Assembly (NCBI GenBank): GCA_002716765.1
Contig: PBBY01000006.1
Span: 1-44,712, forward strand
Source of the DNA: Candidatus Magasanikiibacteriota bacterium
Lineage (GTDB): Bacteria; Patescibacteriota; Patescibacteriia; Magasanikbacterales; UBA922
Length of the DNA stretch: 44,712 nt
Direction of reading: 5' to 3'
The notes beneath the pieces are model-generated. The model worked only from the letters and a program-made list of their open reading frames with translations. It did not search any database and had not been told where the DNA came from. The position numbers and the translations under genes are program-made. Shown one piece after another: positions 1 through 10,246 of this stretch (positions within the stretch are counted from its first letter, which is position 1; each line of letters opens with the position of its first letter).

Positions 1-195
1 AGAAAGTGAGATATCTCTTGTTCCGGCAATTTCTGGGACAAAAGATATCTGTTGCCAAATTTCTCCAGTGTCAGTTGATATATACATGCCAGCAGGCCCG
101 GTTGTTTCTGCCCCACCACCAAAAGAAACACACCCTTGTCCTAAAAGGATGATAGCAGAAAAAAGAACTACCGTATGGACGAAATATTTCTTCAT
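1..195 (-). CDS. Putative lipoprotein with Asp-box (BNR-like) motif, partial at left window edge
   Basis: Reverse-strand translation from ATG at 195: MKKYFVHTVVLFSAIILLGQGCVSFGGGAETTGPAGMYISTDTGEIWQQISFVPEIAGTRDISLS. It has a signal peptide with lipobox LGQGC and an SxDxGxxW Asp-box (STDTGEIW), and is open to the edge. Confidence 0.7.
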   Translation of the reverse strand, partial: MKKYFVHTVVLFSAIILLGQGCVSFGGGAETTGPAGMYISTDTGEIWQQISFVPEIAGTRDISLS

Positions 196-209
196 AAGAG
201 TAAATAGAG

Positions 210-1157
210 TTAAGGAATATGTATAAGAATTTTTTCTATAAGTAACCGTGGGTGAATATTTTTTTGTAATAATTGCTGTGACTCTTGTATATAAGAATAA
301 AGCGTAATACCAATTTCTGGAGTAAGTTGGGAAGGTAAAGTAAGTCGTACTCCTTCGTAACTAATACCTGGCATTTTTCTATGAAGGGCATCATGAATAA
401 CAAGTTTCCAAATATCGAGCACGGCTACAAGATTTTTTCTTGCCAAAATAGTATCTTTTTTGTCACCAAAAAGCTCTTCGACACCTTCTCTTTTATCGTG
501 GAACGATTTTCCAAATATATTTACAAAACGATACATTTCTTTTTTATACGCCTCATATTCTTCGGGGTTTTCTTGCCAACACATAATGCGGCCTGGCAAA
601 CCTCTGGAAAGAAATAACATTTCTTTTTTTTCATTTTCTGGCACATCTTTTTTTATACATGCTTCAAGCTCACTTTGTGCAACCGGATGAAAAAATATAC
701 CTTGACACCGTGACCAAATTGTTGGAAGAAGCTTCTTTTCATCAGTGGTAAGTAAAAAAAACAGTGTTTTTCCTCGCGGTTCTTCTAGTGATTTTAATAA
801 GGCATTACTGGCGCTGATATTCATTTTTTCTGCACCATCTATTATTACCACGGTATACCCACCTAAAAAAGACTTTCTGAGTAATCGATCATGCACATGT
901 AACAGCTGTGCAATGTCTATATCTTTTTTTGTCTTTCCTGTTTTACTGTTTTTTTCCTGTGCAATATATAGAACATCTGGATGATGATACAAATCATCGC
1001 GATTACACCCAAGTAGTTGGGTACTTATTTCTTCTGCCACGCGACGTTTTCCTACGTGATTTGGACCAACAAAACAATACGCATGAGAAAATTTATCGTG
1101 TTTTTTCACTGCCGAAAAATACGTAAGTATTTTTTTGTGTCCTATCACTTCTGTCAT
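210..1157 (-). CDS. holB: DNA polymerase III delta' subunit
   Basis: ORF 315 aa; SHAYCFVGPNHVGKRRVAEEI (Walker A-like), VVIIDGAEKMNISASNALLKSLEEP and FFLLTTDEKKLLPTIWSRCQ, typical of clamp-loader delta'. Confidence 0.9.
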   Translation of the reverse strand: MTEVIGHKKILTYFSAVKKHDKFSHAYCFVGPNHVGKRRVAEEISTQLLGCNRDDLYHHPDVLYIAQEKNSKTGKTKKDIDIAQLLHVHDRLLRKSFLGGYTVVIIDGAEKMNISASNALLKSLEEPRGKTLFFLLTTDEKKLLPTIWSRCQGIFFHPVAQSELEACIKKDVPENEKKEMLFLSRGLPGRIMCWQENPEEYEAYKKEMYRFVNIFGKSFHDKREGVEELFGDKKDTILARKNLVAVLDIWKLVIHDALHRKMPGISYEGVRLTLPSQLTPEIGITLYSYIQESQQLLQKNIHPRLLIEKILIHIP

Positions 1158-1197
1158 ATATATCTGTATATTACCATAATATAATGGAAATCACAAA

Positions 1198-2325
1198 CTA
1201 TGCACACAATATATCTGCAGTCTTTTTTCCGCAAATACTCCATGAATAATTACGTAATACTGTATTACCTTTTGTGACATAGGCTTGTGTTAACTTGTCT
1301 GAATATATGAGTGTGTATATTGCGTTGGCAATCTCTGTAGTTTTTAATGGATCTACGTACAATGCTGCATCTTTTCCCACCTCTTCTAAACAGTTTCCTT
1401 TTGCCGCAACAACCGCTGTTTGTGCCGCAAATGCTTCAAGTACCGGCATACCAAATCCTTCGTAGAGACTCGGAAAAACAAATACCCTTGCAGATTGCAT
1501 AAACGCATACAATTCATGTTGTGACATCCAACCAAGTATGTGAATATCTTTTTTGTGTGCAGATTGTGCTATTGCATTCATTACTCCATCATAACCAAAT
1601 CCTGGTTTACCGATTAACACCAACTGAAGATCGTGTATATCTGATTGATCTTTATATTGTTTTTTAAGATAAGAAAATGCTTGCACGGTTTGTATAGTAT
1701 TTTTTTTTGTTTCTATTCTTCCTACAGAAAGAATGAATGGTTTAGTAACACCATGATTTTGTAATATGTGATTTGCTCTTGACTCTTCTACCGGTTTGTT
1801 ATACCCCTCATCGTATCCATGAGGAATGCTATGCACAATACCACAATCTTCTTTTTTGGTAAATGCACACAACTCTTTTTTGGTAAAAGCACTTGGTACA
1901 ATAATACGCCACATATGTTTTACCGCATAAGTTGCACTCCACAAAGAATACCATTTTTCAAACCAATTATAACTTTTTGGAAAACGCATTGCCGCAACAT
2001 CGTGAATTGTTGTTACAGTTTTTTTCGGATGAATAAGTGGTGGCACATGCGAAGGAACGAACAATACGTCTGGTTTGTCTTGTATTATTTGCCAACTTAA
2101 TCGAATATGTGTCCAAAGCCGTTTTGGCGGCCAAGTTAAAACAGACGACTGCCAATGTGAAGGGAGTTTGGCCAATGTGCCAGAAAGCGGTGTTTGACTA
2201 TAGAGTATTACCGAAATATGGGCTGGGATATGTTTCTTTAATTCTTCAATAATATAAAATGCATACCATTCAACACCGGTTTTTTTTGTATAATTTGCTC
2301 TGGATGCATCTATAGCGATAATCAT
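1198..2325 (-). CDS. Glycosyltransferase family 4 (group 1)
   Basis: 375 aa; MIIAIDASRA..TGVEWYA, ILSVGRIETKKNTIQTVQAF, VFVFPSLYEGFGMPVLEAFA; GT-B/GT4 motifs. Confidence 0.9.
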   Translation of the reverse strand: MIIAIDASRANYTKKTGVEWYAFYIIEELKKHIPAHISVILYSQTPLSGTLAKLPSHWQSSVLTWPPKRLWTHIRLSWQIIQDKPDVLFVPSHVPPLIHPKKTVTTIHDVAAMRFPKSYNWFEKWYSLWSATYAVKHMWRIIVPSAFTKKELCAFTKKEDCGIVHSIPHGYDEGYNKPVEESRANHILQNHGVTKPFILSVGRIETKKNTIQTVQAFSYLKKQYKDQSDIHDLQLVLIGKPGFGYDGVMNAIAQSAHKKDIHILGWMSQHELYAFMQSARVFVFPSLYEGFGMPVLEAFAAQTAVVAAKGNCLEEVGKDAALYVDPLKTTEIANAIYTLIYSDKLTQAYVTKGNTVLRNYSWSICGKKTADILCA

Positions 2326-2350
2326 AAAACAATTTTGTTGCTACAAATGC

Positions 2351-3358
2351 TTACTTTGTGGATAATACGGTTCTTTTGTAGGTATCGAGATTTTCCAAGG
2401 CTATTCCTGTACCTTTTGCCACACAAAGCAATGGCTCATCTGCCAAATAACATGCCACTCCAGTAGATTGCGCAATAAGTTCGGTAAGGTTGCGTAATTG
2501 ACTCGATCCGCCAGACATAATTATTCCTTTATTCATAACGTCAGCAGACAATTCTGGTGGTGTTTTGTGTAACACCTCTTTTACTGCTTCGATTAATCCT
2601 TCTAAATCATGCTGCAACGCTTCTGTGGTGTCGTCTGAGGTAACCGTAATGGTTCGCGGAAGTCCGCTAATAATATCCCTTCCTTTTACCTCCATAAAGA
2701 GTGGTTTGTCCATAAACATGGCAGAACCAACACGAATTTTTACCTCTTCAGAAGACCTATCCCCAATCGCAAGACCATATTTTCTCCTAATATGCTCTGA
2801 AATAGATGCATCAAAACGAGTTCCACCAATCCGAACCGAACCACAAGACACAATACCACCCAAAGAAATAACAGCAATCTCACTAGTACCACCACCGATA
2901 TCTATAATCATATGACCAGATGGACTTCCAATTGGAATATCGGCACCAATTGCCGCAACAATAGGTTCTTTTATAATATAGGCTGCACGTGCACCAGCAG
3001 TCATAGAGGCATCTATCACCGCACGTCTTTCGGTTGATGTAATTCCTGCAGGAACCGCAACCATTACTTCTGGACGAAATAATCGAACACCGCCAAGCGC
3101 TTTGTTAATAAAATAGCGCAACATAGCCTCTGTTGTGTGATAGTTTGCAATAACACCATCTTTTAATGGTCTTTCTGCGATAATGCTATCCGGTGTTCTT
3201 CCTATCATTTCTTTTGCTTCTATTCCCACAGCAAGAACTCGTTTTTCGTCTTTTGATATTGCCACAACCGATGGCTCATTTATTAAGATACCTCTTTTTG
3301 GGATATGTACCAAGACATTTGTTGTTCCCAAGTCTATCGCGACTTTTTTTATTAACAT
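2351..3358 (-). CDS. mreB: Rod shape-determining protein MreB
   Basis: 335 aa; KKVAIDLGTTNVLVHIPKRGILINEPSVVA, MIIDIGGGTSEIAVISLGGIV, IIMSGGSSQLRNL. Confidence 0.95.
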   Translation of the reverse strand: MLIKKVAIDLGTTNVLVHIPKRGILINEPSVVAISKDEKRVLAVGIEAKEMIGRTPDSIIAERPLKDGVIANYHTTEAMLRYFINKALGGVRLFRPEVMVAVPAGITSTERRAVIDASMTAGARAAYIIKEPIVAAIGADIPIGSPSGHMIIDIGGGTSEIAVISLGGIVSCGSVRIGGTRFDASISEHIRRKYGLAIGDRSSEEVKIRVGSAMFMDKPLFMEVKGRDIISGLPRTITVTSDDTTEALQHDLEGLIEAVKEVLHKTPPELSADVMNKGIIMSGGSSQLRNLTELIAQSTGVACYLADEPLLCVAKGTGIALENLDTYKRTVLSTK

Positions 3359-3378
3359 AAAGCGTATAATTCAATAAA

Positions 3379-4857
3379 TTACTCTAACTCTATACGAAAC
3401 ACACGGTCTGTACGTAAATCTGTTTCCATAACATATTCTGCGTTTCCCCACTCCACTTTTTCTTCGGGTGGGTTTGCTCCTACTATAGTTTTACCAAAAT
3501 CTAATAAAAGGGTCAAACCGTGCGCAATTGTTCCTAATTGTTTCTGTATAATCAGAGAATAAGATCCCGAAATAATCTGCTCCTGAATAGTTTCTGGCAA
3601 TTTATATGACAACGACACGGTTTTTTGTGTCTGAGGTTCAATTGATATAAACAAACCAAACCATGTTTTGTCTAAAAACTCACCAGAATCTATAGATGAC
3701 AATGGAATATTTTTTCTATTACCATTATGCACAATTTCTGCCGAAGTAAGTATTGCACCTTTTGGCACATACACTTTTGCAAATGTTCTATACCGTGATG
3801 TGCGCCAATCAAAGTTACCGGTATGATTGTAATTCATGCGCACTTGTGATGTAAATACGCCATTACTATCTTTTTTTATTACATAGTCCAAAACCCTTTC
3901 CATTGCGTGATCAGTTTTAAGTGCAGCAAGATTGGTGTCTACCCACAACAAAAAATCTCCATCTGTTTTTTGTATTAGCCCATCTGCACCATATGCAGCG
4001 ACCACTGATCGCTCTGGATTATTTGGGGCATATACCAAAATATGCTTTTCTTGTATCATGTCTTGCGCAAGGCTCAGGTAATCAGAAAGGTGAAACAACA
4101 CAGAACGTTTTACTGCACGTATAATATGTGTAAAAAATGGCTGAATAATACGCTTTCTTTCTTCAAAAGGAATATTTCTCTTTTTATAATCATACTCCAC
4201 TTCATATTCTAACACCTCGGTTACATTACTTGCTGTAAACTCTATATTATCTATTGTTACCGGACCAATGATAGCGAGAATACGTTCTAAAACTGTTGGC
4301 GTAACACCAATAACCATATCTATGTCATTTGCGGCAACCCCTCCTTCTAAACGATAAAACTCAAGTGCTTTTTGTGCACTTTTTTCAAAATCCGGAAACC
4401 AGTTGCTATCACGAAAAAACCAGGTATTAATACCTAAGTATTCTTGAATCTGTTTTGGCGGTTTTGGCTGAAATGATGCTGGTGCTCGCGCATCTAATCG
4501 CCCACTCCCTTCTACCGTTACCACATTAACACTTCCATTTTCCACACGAACAACAGCATAGGTCCCGATAAATCCACCACCGGGACGTAATTCCGTATTG
4601 TTTTGAAATAACACAAGATAGGTTTTTGGACCTTGGAAGCCGCCAAATAGTTGTGCTGTTTCTATAATACTTATTTTTTCTTCTTTCTTACTTTCTTGCG
4701 CATCATACGATGGTATTTGAGTAAATACCGCTTCCACTAAAGGAGCTTGTTTCTTATAAAAAAGAATACCCGCAATAACAAACAATACTAGTATTGCGAC
4801 AATACCAAGTATCCAAAAAACTATGTAATTCTTTTTCTTTTTTGGTAAAAAGCTCAT
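3379..4857 (-). CDS. DUF4012 family membrane-anchored protein
   Basis: 492 aa; N-terminal TM segment, LVLFQNNTELRPGGGFIGTYAVVRVENG characteristic of DUF4012. Confidence 0.85.
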   Translation of the reverse strand: MSFLPKKKKNYIVFWILGIVAILVLFVIAGILFYKKQAPLVEAVFTQIPSYDAQESKKEEKISIIETAQLFGGFQGPKTYLVLFQNNTELRPGGGFIGTYAVVRVENGSVNVVTVEGSGRLDARAPASFQPKPPKQIQEYLGINTWFFRDSNWFPDFEKSAQKALEFYRLEGGVAANDIDMVIGVTPTVLERILAIIGPVTIDNIEFTASNVTEVLEYEVEYDYKKRNIPFEERKRIIQPFFTHIIRAVKRSVLFHLSDYLSLAQDMIQEKHILVYAPNNPERSVVAAYGADGLIQKTDGDFLLWVDTNLAALKTDHAMERVLDYVIKKDSNGVFTSQVRMNYNHTGNFDWRTSRYRTFAKVYVPKGAILTSAEIVHNGNRKNIPLSSIDSGEFLDKTWFGLFISIEPQTQKTVSLSYKLPETIQEQIISGSYSLIIQKQLGTIAHGLTLLLDFGKTIVGANPPEEKVEWGNAEYVMETDLRTDRVFRIELE

Positions 4858-4871
4858 ACTTTTATTGTATC

Positions 4872-6359
4872 TTATTTTCTCTTTTTTTGCGAAACATTAA
4901 ACCCTAAATATTTTCCAAATAATAAATGGGTTACGGCATCAATTGCAGGAATTGCACTCACCACTATCATGGTAAACGGCATTAATGCCCACTGAAATAA
5001 CATAAAAACATACGTGTACTTTCCTTTATTTTCTGGTTTTTTTGGTAATAAGAATATACTAAAAAATGCTGAGAGGAACAACCCTAATAGTGCTGCGGTC
5101 ATTAACGTAGAAAGCACATGTGGCGTATTTAGAAAAAGTGCACTTTGTCGCACCTCTTCTGAAGCAGTGTACATTGGCAACCACCCCAAAATAGTAATAA
5201 GTATCGCCACACAACACCACGACACCTTTCCTTCTAGCTCAATAAAAATCCATTTCAGTTTTTTATACAGCGGCATAGCCTTTCCTTTTTTTCTAAACTC
5301 CCAAATAAGATATGGTACATGTTCCACACCCCACGCCCACCGTCTTTGTTGTTTATATAAATTTTTTATACTCTTCCACCATTTATCATCTCGAACCGTG
5401 TCCATTGAAACTGCTAAGTACATTGGAGTAACCGTATATTCCCCATTGTATTGCAACAAACATTGATAAAATATTCGAGAGTCTTCACTTACTATTCTTT
5501 TGTCGTGAAACCCAGCATCAACCAACGCCTTCCAACTCATAGAATGTGAAGAAAACGTTACTAATACATCTTGCCGCGCAGCACCCATTAAGATCCAAAA
5601 CGTGGTCCCAAAAGACATAATACGTAAAATGGCCGGTGATTCCCAAATATTATTATTAAATAATGCAATTGGCTGAAAGGAAGTGCGGGTTGGGTTTGGA
5701 CTAGAACAATACAAAAAAGTAAGATAGCTAAAATAGTTTTGATCACAAATAGTATCAATGTCAAAAATAGTAGTAATAACTTCTGCGTAATCCCACTGTT
5801 TTGCATCTATGTATTCTTTCATGTACTGCTCTGCATAATGCAAATTAGACCCTTTCCCTGGTATTTCATCAACCAAATCAGGGGGATGAATCACAGAAAC
5901 AATATCGGCAAACACATCGGCATAGTTTTTTTGTATTTTTTCTGTAATAGCAACAACATGTTCCTTTACTCTCCCTTCTCCAGCAATAACTAATATAAAC
6001 TGCTCTTTTGCATATACAGCCTTTGCGATACTAGCAATAGCTGTTTGTACCACCTCCCACTCTTCTTTATATAATGTAAGAAATATGACATGTTTTTTAG
6101 CTTGCCACGCAAATGAACTATTCTCCAACTCTCTTTTCCAATCAATCTTTTTTACTTTTTGAAACCGTAACCACGACAAAATTAAATAAAAAGAAAAGTT
6201 AATCACACGTAATACCCAATAAATATCAAAAAGTATAATGAGATAAATAGCCCACAGTGGCTTAAAAAAGGTTAATAGTACCGAACCAATAAGTATGGTC
6301 CACACTATAATACCTGGCAACATTTCATACGCTCTGTACGTGTAGTAGTTATTTAACAT
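4872..6359 (-). CDS. Membrane glycosyltransferase family 2 (cellulose synthase-like)
   Basis: 495 aa; several TM segments, IFDID (DxD-like) and QQRRWAWG (QxxRW) motifs. Confidence 0.8.
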   Translation of the reverse strand: MLNNYYTYRAYEMLPGIIVWTILIGSVLLTFFKPLWAIYLIILFDIYWVLRVINFSFYLILSWLRFQKVKKIDWKRELENSSFAWQAKKHVIFLTLYKEEWEVVQTAIASIAKAVYAKEQFILVIAGEGRVKEHVVAITEKIQKNYADVFADIVSVIHPPDLVDEIPGKGSNLHYAEQYMKEYIDAKQWDYAEVITTIFDIDTICDQNYFSYLTFLYCSSPNPTRTSFQPIALFNNNIWESPAILRIMSFGTTFWILMGAARQDVLVTFSSHSMSWKALVDAGFHDKRIVSEDSRIFYQCLLQYNGEYTVTPMYLAVSMDTVRDDKWWKSIKNLYKQQRRWAWGVEHVPYLIWEFRKKGKAMPLYKKLKWIFIELEGKVSWCCVAILITILGWLPMYTASEEVRQSALFLNTPHVLSTLMTAALLGLFLSAFFSIFLLPKKPENKGKYTYVFMLFQWALMPFTMIVVSAIPAIDAVTHLLFGKYLGFNVSQKKRK

Positions 6360-6365
6360 AATGCC

Positions 6366-7043
6366 TTATTTTTTTCCTTCACAAACCACCACAAACTCTC
6401 CTTTTTCTGGTATGTTCATGTCGAGCAGCTCTTTTGCGGTGCCTCTGTAAGTTTGCTCAAACTTTTTTGTTATTTCGCGACAAACACACAGCTTTCGTGT
6501 ATTACTAGTAATTTCTGCCAAGGCCGTGAGTGCTTTTGTTATTCTATACGGTGATTCATAAAAAACAGTCGTATACGATGCGTCTTCTACTTTTTCAAAA
6601 AATTGTTTCCGTTTCTTTTTATGAGGAGGAAATCCCAAAAATAAAAAACTATCGGTAGCAAATCCACAAACACTAAGCGCGCTAATAACGGCGGAAGGTC
6701 CTGGGATTGGTTCTATAACAATAGTGTTATCATGTGCCACAATTCGTTCCACCAACACGTTTCCTGGATCACTAATTCCTGGTGTTCCTGCATCGGTGAC
6801 CAATACAATATGCTTTCCTTCATCAAGTAATGTGAGGATTTCTAGTATTTTTTTCTCGGAAGAGTGTTGGTGATAGCTTTTTGTTGGTGTTTCTACCTCA
6901 AAGTGATGTAATAATTTCTTTGTTACTCGCGTATCTTCGCAGAGGATTACATCAGCAAGCTTAAGCGTTTCAACCGCACGAATCGAAATATCACCAAGAT
7001 TCCCGATTGGTGTTGCGACAAATGATATTTTTTTAGTCTCCAT
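6366..7043 (-). CDS. rsmI: 16S rRNA (cytidine-2'-O)-methyltransferase RsmI
   Basis: ISFVATPIGNLGDISIRAVETLKLADVILCEDTRVTKKLL, LVTDAGTPGISDPG, IEPIPGPSAVISAL. Internal Met at 7043 (METKKISF) is a more likely start than the ORF start at 7073. Confidence 0.95.
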   Translation of the reverse strand: METKKISFVATPIGNLGDISIRAVETLKLADVILCEDTRVTKKLLHHFEVETPTKSYHQHSSEKKILEILTLLDEGKHIVLVTDAGTPGISDPGNVLVERIVAHDNTIVIEPIPGPSAVISALSVCGFATDSFLFLGFPPHKKKRKQFFEKVEDASYTTVFYESPYRITKALTALAEITSNTRKLCVCREITKKFEQTYRGTAKELLDMNIPEKGEFVVVCEGKK

Positions 7044-7113
7044 ATAGCCAAATTTTACCAAGAAACTACCCAAAACACAAGCCCTATTATGCAGACAAAA
7101 TTATTCTCTGTTC

Positions 7114-7141
7114 TTGAAAGTCTTACTTCATATGATATACT
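7114..7141 (+). promoter_or_regulatory. Sigma70-like promoter for the DD-peptidase gene
   Basis: TTGAAA (7114-7119), 16 bp spacer, TATACT (7136-7141); 23 bp upstream of ATG 7165. Confidence 0.6.
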
Positions 7142-7164
7142 TACCTATACATTATTTACCCCTT

Positions 7165-9420
7165 ATGAAGAACAGCATAGTATTTTTCTGTGTCATCCTG
7201 TGTTTTTTTCTAACACAGCCTGTTTTTGGTAGACAAGCAATACCATTTACACCAAACAATATTATCTCTGACAAGTCTATTCAAGATGCAAATAGCATGA
7301 ATCGTGCAGATATTCGTGGATTTTTGCGGCAACACAATGGGTTTCTCTCTTCTTTTATCGCAACAGACAAAGATGGAAAAAGACGTCATATTGCCGATAT
7401 TATTTATAATGCAAGTAAAAAACACCAAATTAACCCAAAATACTTATTAGTAAAACTCGAAAAAGAGCAGAGTTTGATTACCATGAAAAACCCAGAGCAA
7501 AAACGACTTGACTGGGCAACAGGTTATGGTATTTGTGATGCATGTAGTAAAAGTGATCCAGCACTACAAAAACACAAAGGTATTGCTACACAAATAGATA
7601 GTGCGGCTGCGATTATTCGTTGGTATTATGATAACATGCATAAAAAAGCATGGATAAAAAAAGCAGGAAAAACCTATACTATTGATAATACTACAGTAAT
7701 TCCTGCAACAAATGCGACCGCTTTTTTATACACCTATACACCACATATTCAAGGAAATAAAAACTTTTGGAAACTGTGGAATAAATGGTTTGATCAGGTC
7801 TACCCAAACGGCTCACTCTTGCGTGCAGAAAATGATGGTACCATTTATCTTATTAAAGACACAGTAAAACATCCGTTTGAAAATACAACTGCTTTTACCA
7901 CGCGTTTTGATAAAAAAGATATTATTTCTGTACCAAAAACAGAACTGTCAATATATGAAACCGGATCATCCATTTCACTACCAAATTATGCTATTTTACA
8001 ACAAGGTGCTGCCTTTTATCTTTTAGATAATGACATACTACGTCCATTTGCAAACAGAGAAACTGTGCGTCTTTTTGGTTTTAATCCGCTTGAATTTATT
8101 CAGGTAACAAAAGAAGATATTGCTCCATATGCTTTAGGAAAAAAAATTACCACAGCAACAAAACATATTTCCGGAGAACTTATTCGACTTACAGACGATA
8201 ACGGATTATATTATAGTAAAGATGCGACTCTTTATCCGATTATAGATTCTGCCATAGCAACGGCCAACTTCCCAAAACATAATGAAAAACCCGCTTCACT
8301 TTCTTCGCTCGGAGAAGTGGTTATTGGCACACAAGTACTCTTTAAAGATGGGGTGTTAGTAAAAGACAAAAGAGATCACAAAGTATATGTCATTGAACAT
8401 GGAAAAAAAAGACATATTGCATCGGAGAAAGACTTTACCACCTTAGGTTATGATTGGGAAAATATTGTAATAGTCGAGTCATTTACTCTTATGCAACACC
8501 AAACCGGGCAACCATTGTACGCAAGAAAAGCGCCGGCACCTCAACAGGTAAATAAACAAACCGTTGTAGCAAAATTATTAGACACAAAAAAAGAACATAC
8601 CACGTTGGCAGAAAAAATGTATCGTACACCAAAAGAAAATACGCAATATATTGGTGATGTTTTTGACACAGAAGTAGATGCATATTTGGTTCAAGATAAA
8701 AAAACAGGAGATATTTTAATGGGAAAGAATATAAATACTGTTCGACCGATGGCCTCTTTTGCAAAAGTAACAACCGCCCACACACTCCTAAAAAAAGGAT
8801 TAAATCTCACCAAACCATCGGTCTTTGACCCAAAAAAACACACCGCGCTTTATCATAAATTCCGCATTGCTGCAGGAGAAAAGGTTTTTAATAAAGACTT
8901 ACTCGACGCACTACTTGTATCTTCTCTAAATACTCCAGCCTATATGTTGGCACAAAATGTGTCACAAATCCCAACAGACATTATCCCCTCTCTTAATACT
9001 GAAGCAAAAAAACTTGGCCTTACAAACACACAATTTACTAGTATTACAGGAGAAGAAGTAGATACCGTTTCCACCGCAAAAGAATATGCAACTCTTTTTA
9101 CCACTGCCATTAAAAACAAAACAATAAAAGCAGTGTTGCAAAAAAAGGGGTACACCTACACAGAATTTACCGACCTAGATCGTAAACCAAACCACTATGA
9201 CTACAACACTAATCCGCTAGTGAACAAAAACCACCCGAACTTTACTGTTTCAGCAAGTAAAACAGGTTTTTTATATGAATCTGGCTCTAATCTTGCTATG
9301 GTTGTTACCAGAAAGTCAGACGGAAAAGAATTTGTTATAATAACAATGGGAAACCCAGATTATCCCAACAGGTTTGTTGAACCAAAACGCCTTATTGGAT
9401 ACGTTTTGTCTCATTTTTAA
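7165..9420 (+). CDS. Secreted D-Ala-D-Ala carboxypeptidase (peptidase S11) with N-terminal lytic/glucosaminidase-like domain
   Basis: Signal peptide MKNSIVFFCVILCFFLTQPVFG; N-terminal NPKYLLVKLEKEQSLI..LDWATGYGICDAC; repeated YLI/..KKRHIA segments; C-terminal S11 motifs SFAK (SxxK), SSLN (SxN) and SKTG. Track start 7114 lies inside the promoter, so 7165 is preferred. Confidence 0.85.
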   Translation: MKNSIVFFCVILCFFLTQPVFGRQAIPFTPNNIISDKSIQDANSMNRADIRGFLRQHNGFLSSFIATDKDGKRRHIADIIYNASKKHQINPKYLLVKLEKEQSLITMKNPEQKRLDWATGYGICDACSKSDPALQKHKGIATQIDSAAAIIRWYYDNMHKKAWIKKAGKTYTIDNTTVIPATNATAFLYTYTPHIQGNKNFWKLWNKWFDQVYPNGSLLRAENDGTIYLIKDTVKHPFENTTAFTTRFDKKDIISVPKTELSIYETGSSISLPNYAILQQGAAFYLLDNDILRPFANRETVRLFGFNPLEFIQVTKEDIAPYALGKKITTATKHISGELIRLTDDNGLYYSKDATLYPIIDSAIATANFPKHNEKPASLSSLGEVVIGTQVLFKDGVLVKDKRDHKVYVIEHGKKRHIASEKDFTTLGYDWENIVIVESFTLMQHQTGQPLYARKAPAPQQVNKQTVVAKLLDTKKEHTTLAEKMYRTPKENTQYIGDVFDTEVDAYLVQDKKTGDILMGKNINTVRPMASFAKVTTAHTLLKKGLNLTKPSVFDPKKHTALYHKFRIAAGEKVFNKDLLDALLVSSLNTPAYMLAQNVSQIPTDIIPSLNTEAKKLGLTNTQFTSITGEEVDTVSTAKEYATLFTTAIKNKTIKAVLQKKGYTYTEFTDLDRKPNHYDYNTNPLVNKNHPNFTVSASKTGFLYESGSNLAMVVTRKSDGKEFVIITMGNPDYPNRFVEPKRLIGYVLSHF

Positions 9421-9437
9421 CTCATTAAATTAATTTT

Positions 9438-10235
9438 ATGTCACTTGTTTTTGCTGCAATTACTCCACACTCTCCATTACTTATTCCAGGAATCGGAAAA
9501 GAGCAAACAGAAGAACCACTACAAAAAACCAGAGAGGCATTAAAAACGCTAGAGCAAGAAATGTATACAACAAAACCAGATACCATTGTTATTATTTCTC
9601 CACACGAGGGATTGTTTGACGATACGTTTATTATCAATGCACACACACACTTTTCTTCTTCTTATGAAACATTTGCGGATTTTAACACACAAGAATCCTG
9701 GAAAGGTGATCCAGATTTGGCAGCAAAGATTAGCCATGTGTCAAATAAATCAGAAGACATCCCGGTACGCCTTATTAGTGAAGAAAAGTTAAGCCACGGC
9801 TCTTCTGTGCCACTTCATTTCCTTACGGCACATAACAAAGACGTACGAATTTTACCCATTGGTTTTAGTAATCTTTCTCCAGAAAAACATATTGCACTTG
9901 GTGTAATGTTAAAAGATATTATAATGAATCACGAGAAAAAAATTGCGGTTATTGCTTCTGGTGACTTATCCCATACACTTAGCGATGTATCACCATCTGG
10001 TTTTAATGCGCAAGGTGCCACATTTGATGAAACTCTTATCAGGCTACTTGAAGAAAATAATATAGAAAAAATTATAGCAATGGACCCAGAAACCATTACG
10101 CTAGCAAAAGAATGTGGGTATCGTTCCCTGCTTATCCTTTTAGGGATTATTAAAAACATGAAACACACCTTTACAAAACATGCGTACGAACATCCGTTTG
10201 GTATAGGATACCTTACCAGCAATTTTGTTCTTTAA
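9438..10235 (+). CDS. MEMO / class III extradiol dioxygenase (LigB)-like protein
   Basis: 265 aa; FAAITPHSPLLIPGIGKE, TIVIISPHEG, LSHGSSVPLHFL, VIASGDLSHTLS; MEMO/LigB superfamily layout. Confidence 0.8.
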   Translation: MSLVFAAITPHSPLLIPGIGKEQTEEPLQKTREALKTLEQEMYTTKPDTIVIISPHEGLFDDTFIINAHTHFSSSYETFADFNTQESWKGDPDLAAKISHVSNKSEDIPVRLISEEKLSHGSSVPLHFLTAHNKDVRILPIGFSNLSPEKHIALGVMLKDIIMNHEKKIAVIASGDLSHTLSDVSPSGFNAQGATFDETLIRLLEENNIEKIIAMDPETITLAKECGYRSLLILLGIIKNMKHTFTKHAYEHPFGIGYLTSNFVL

Positions 10236-10246
10236 GTTTTTTACGC

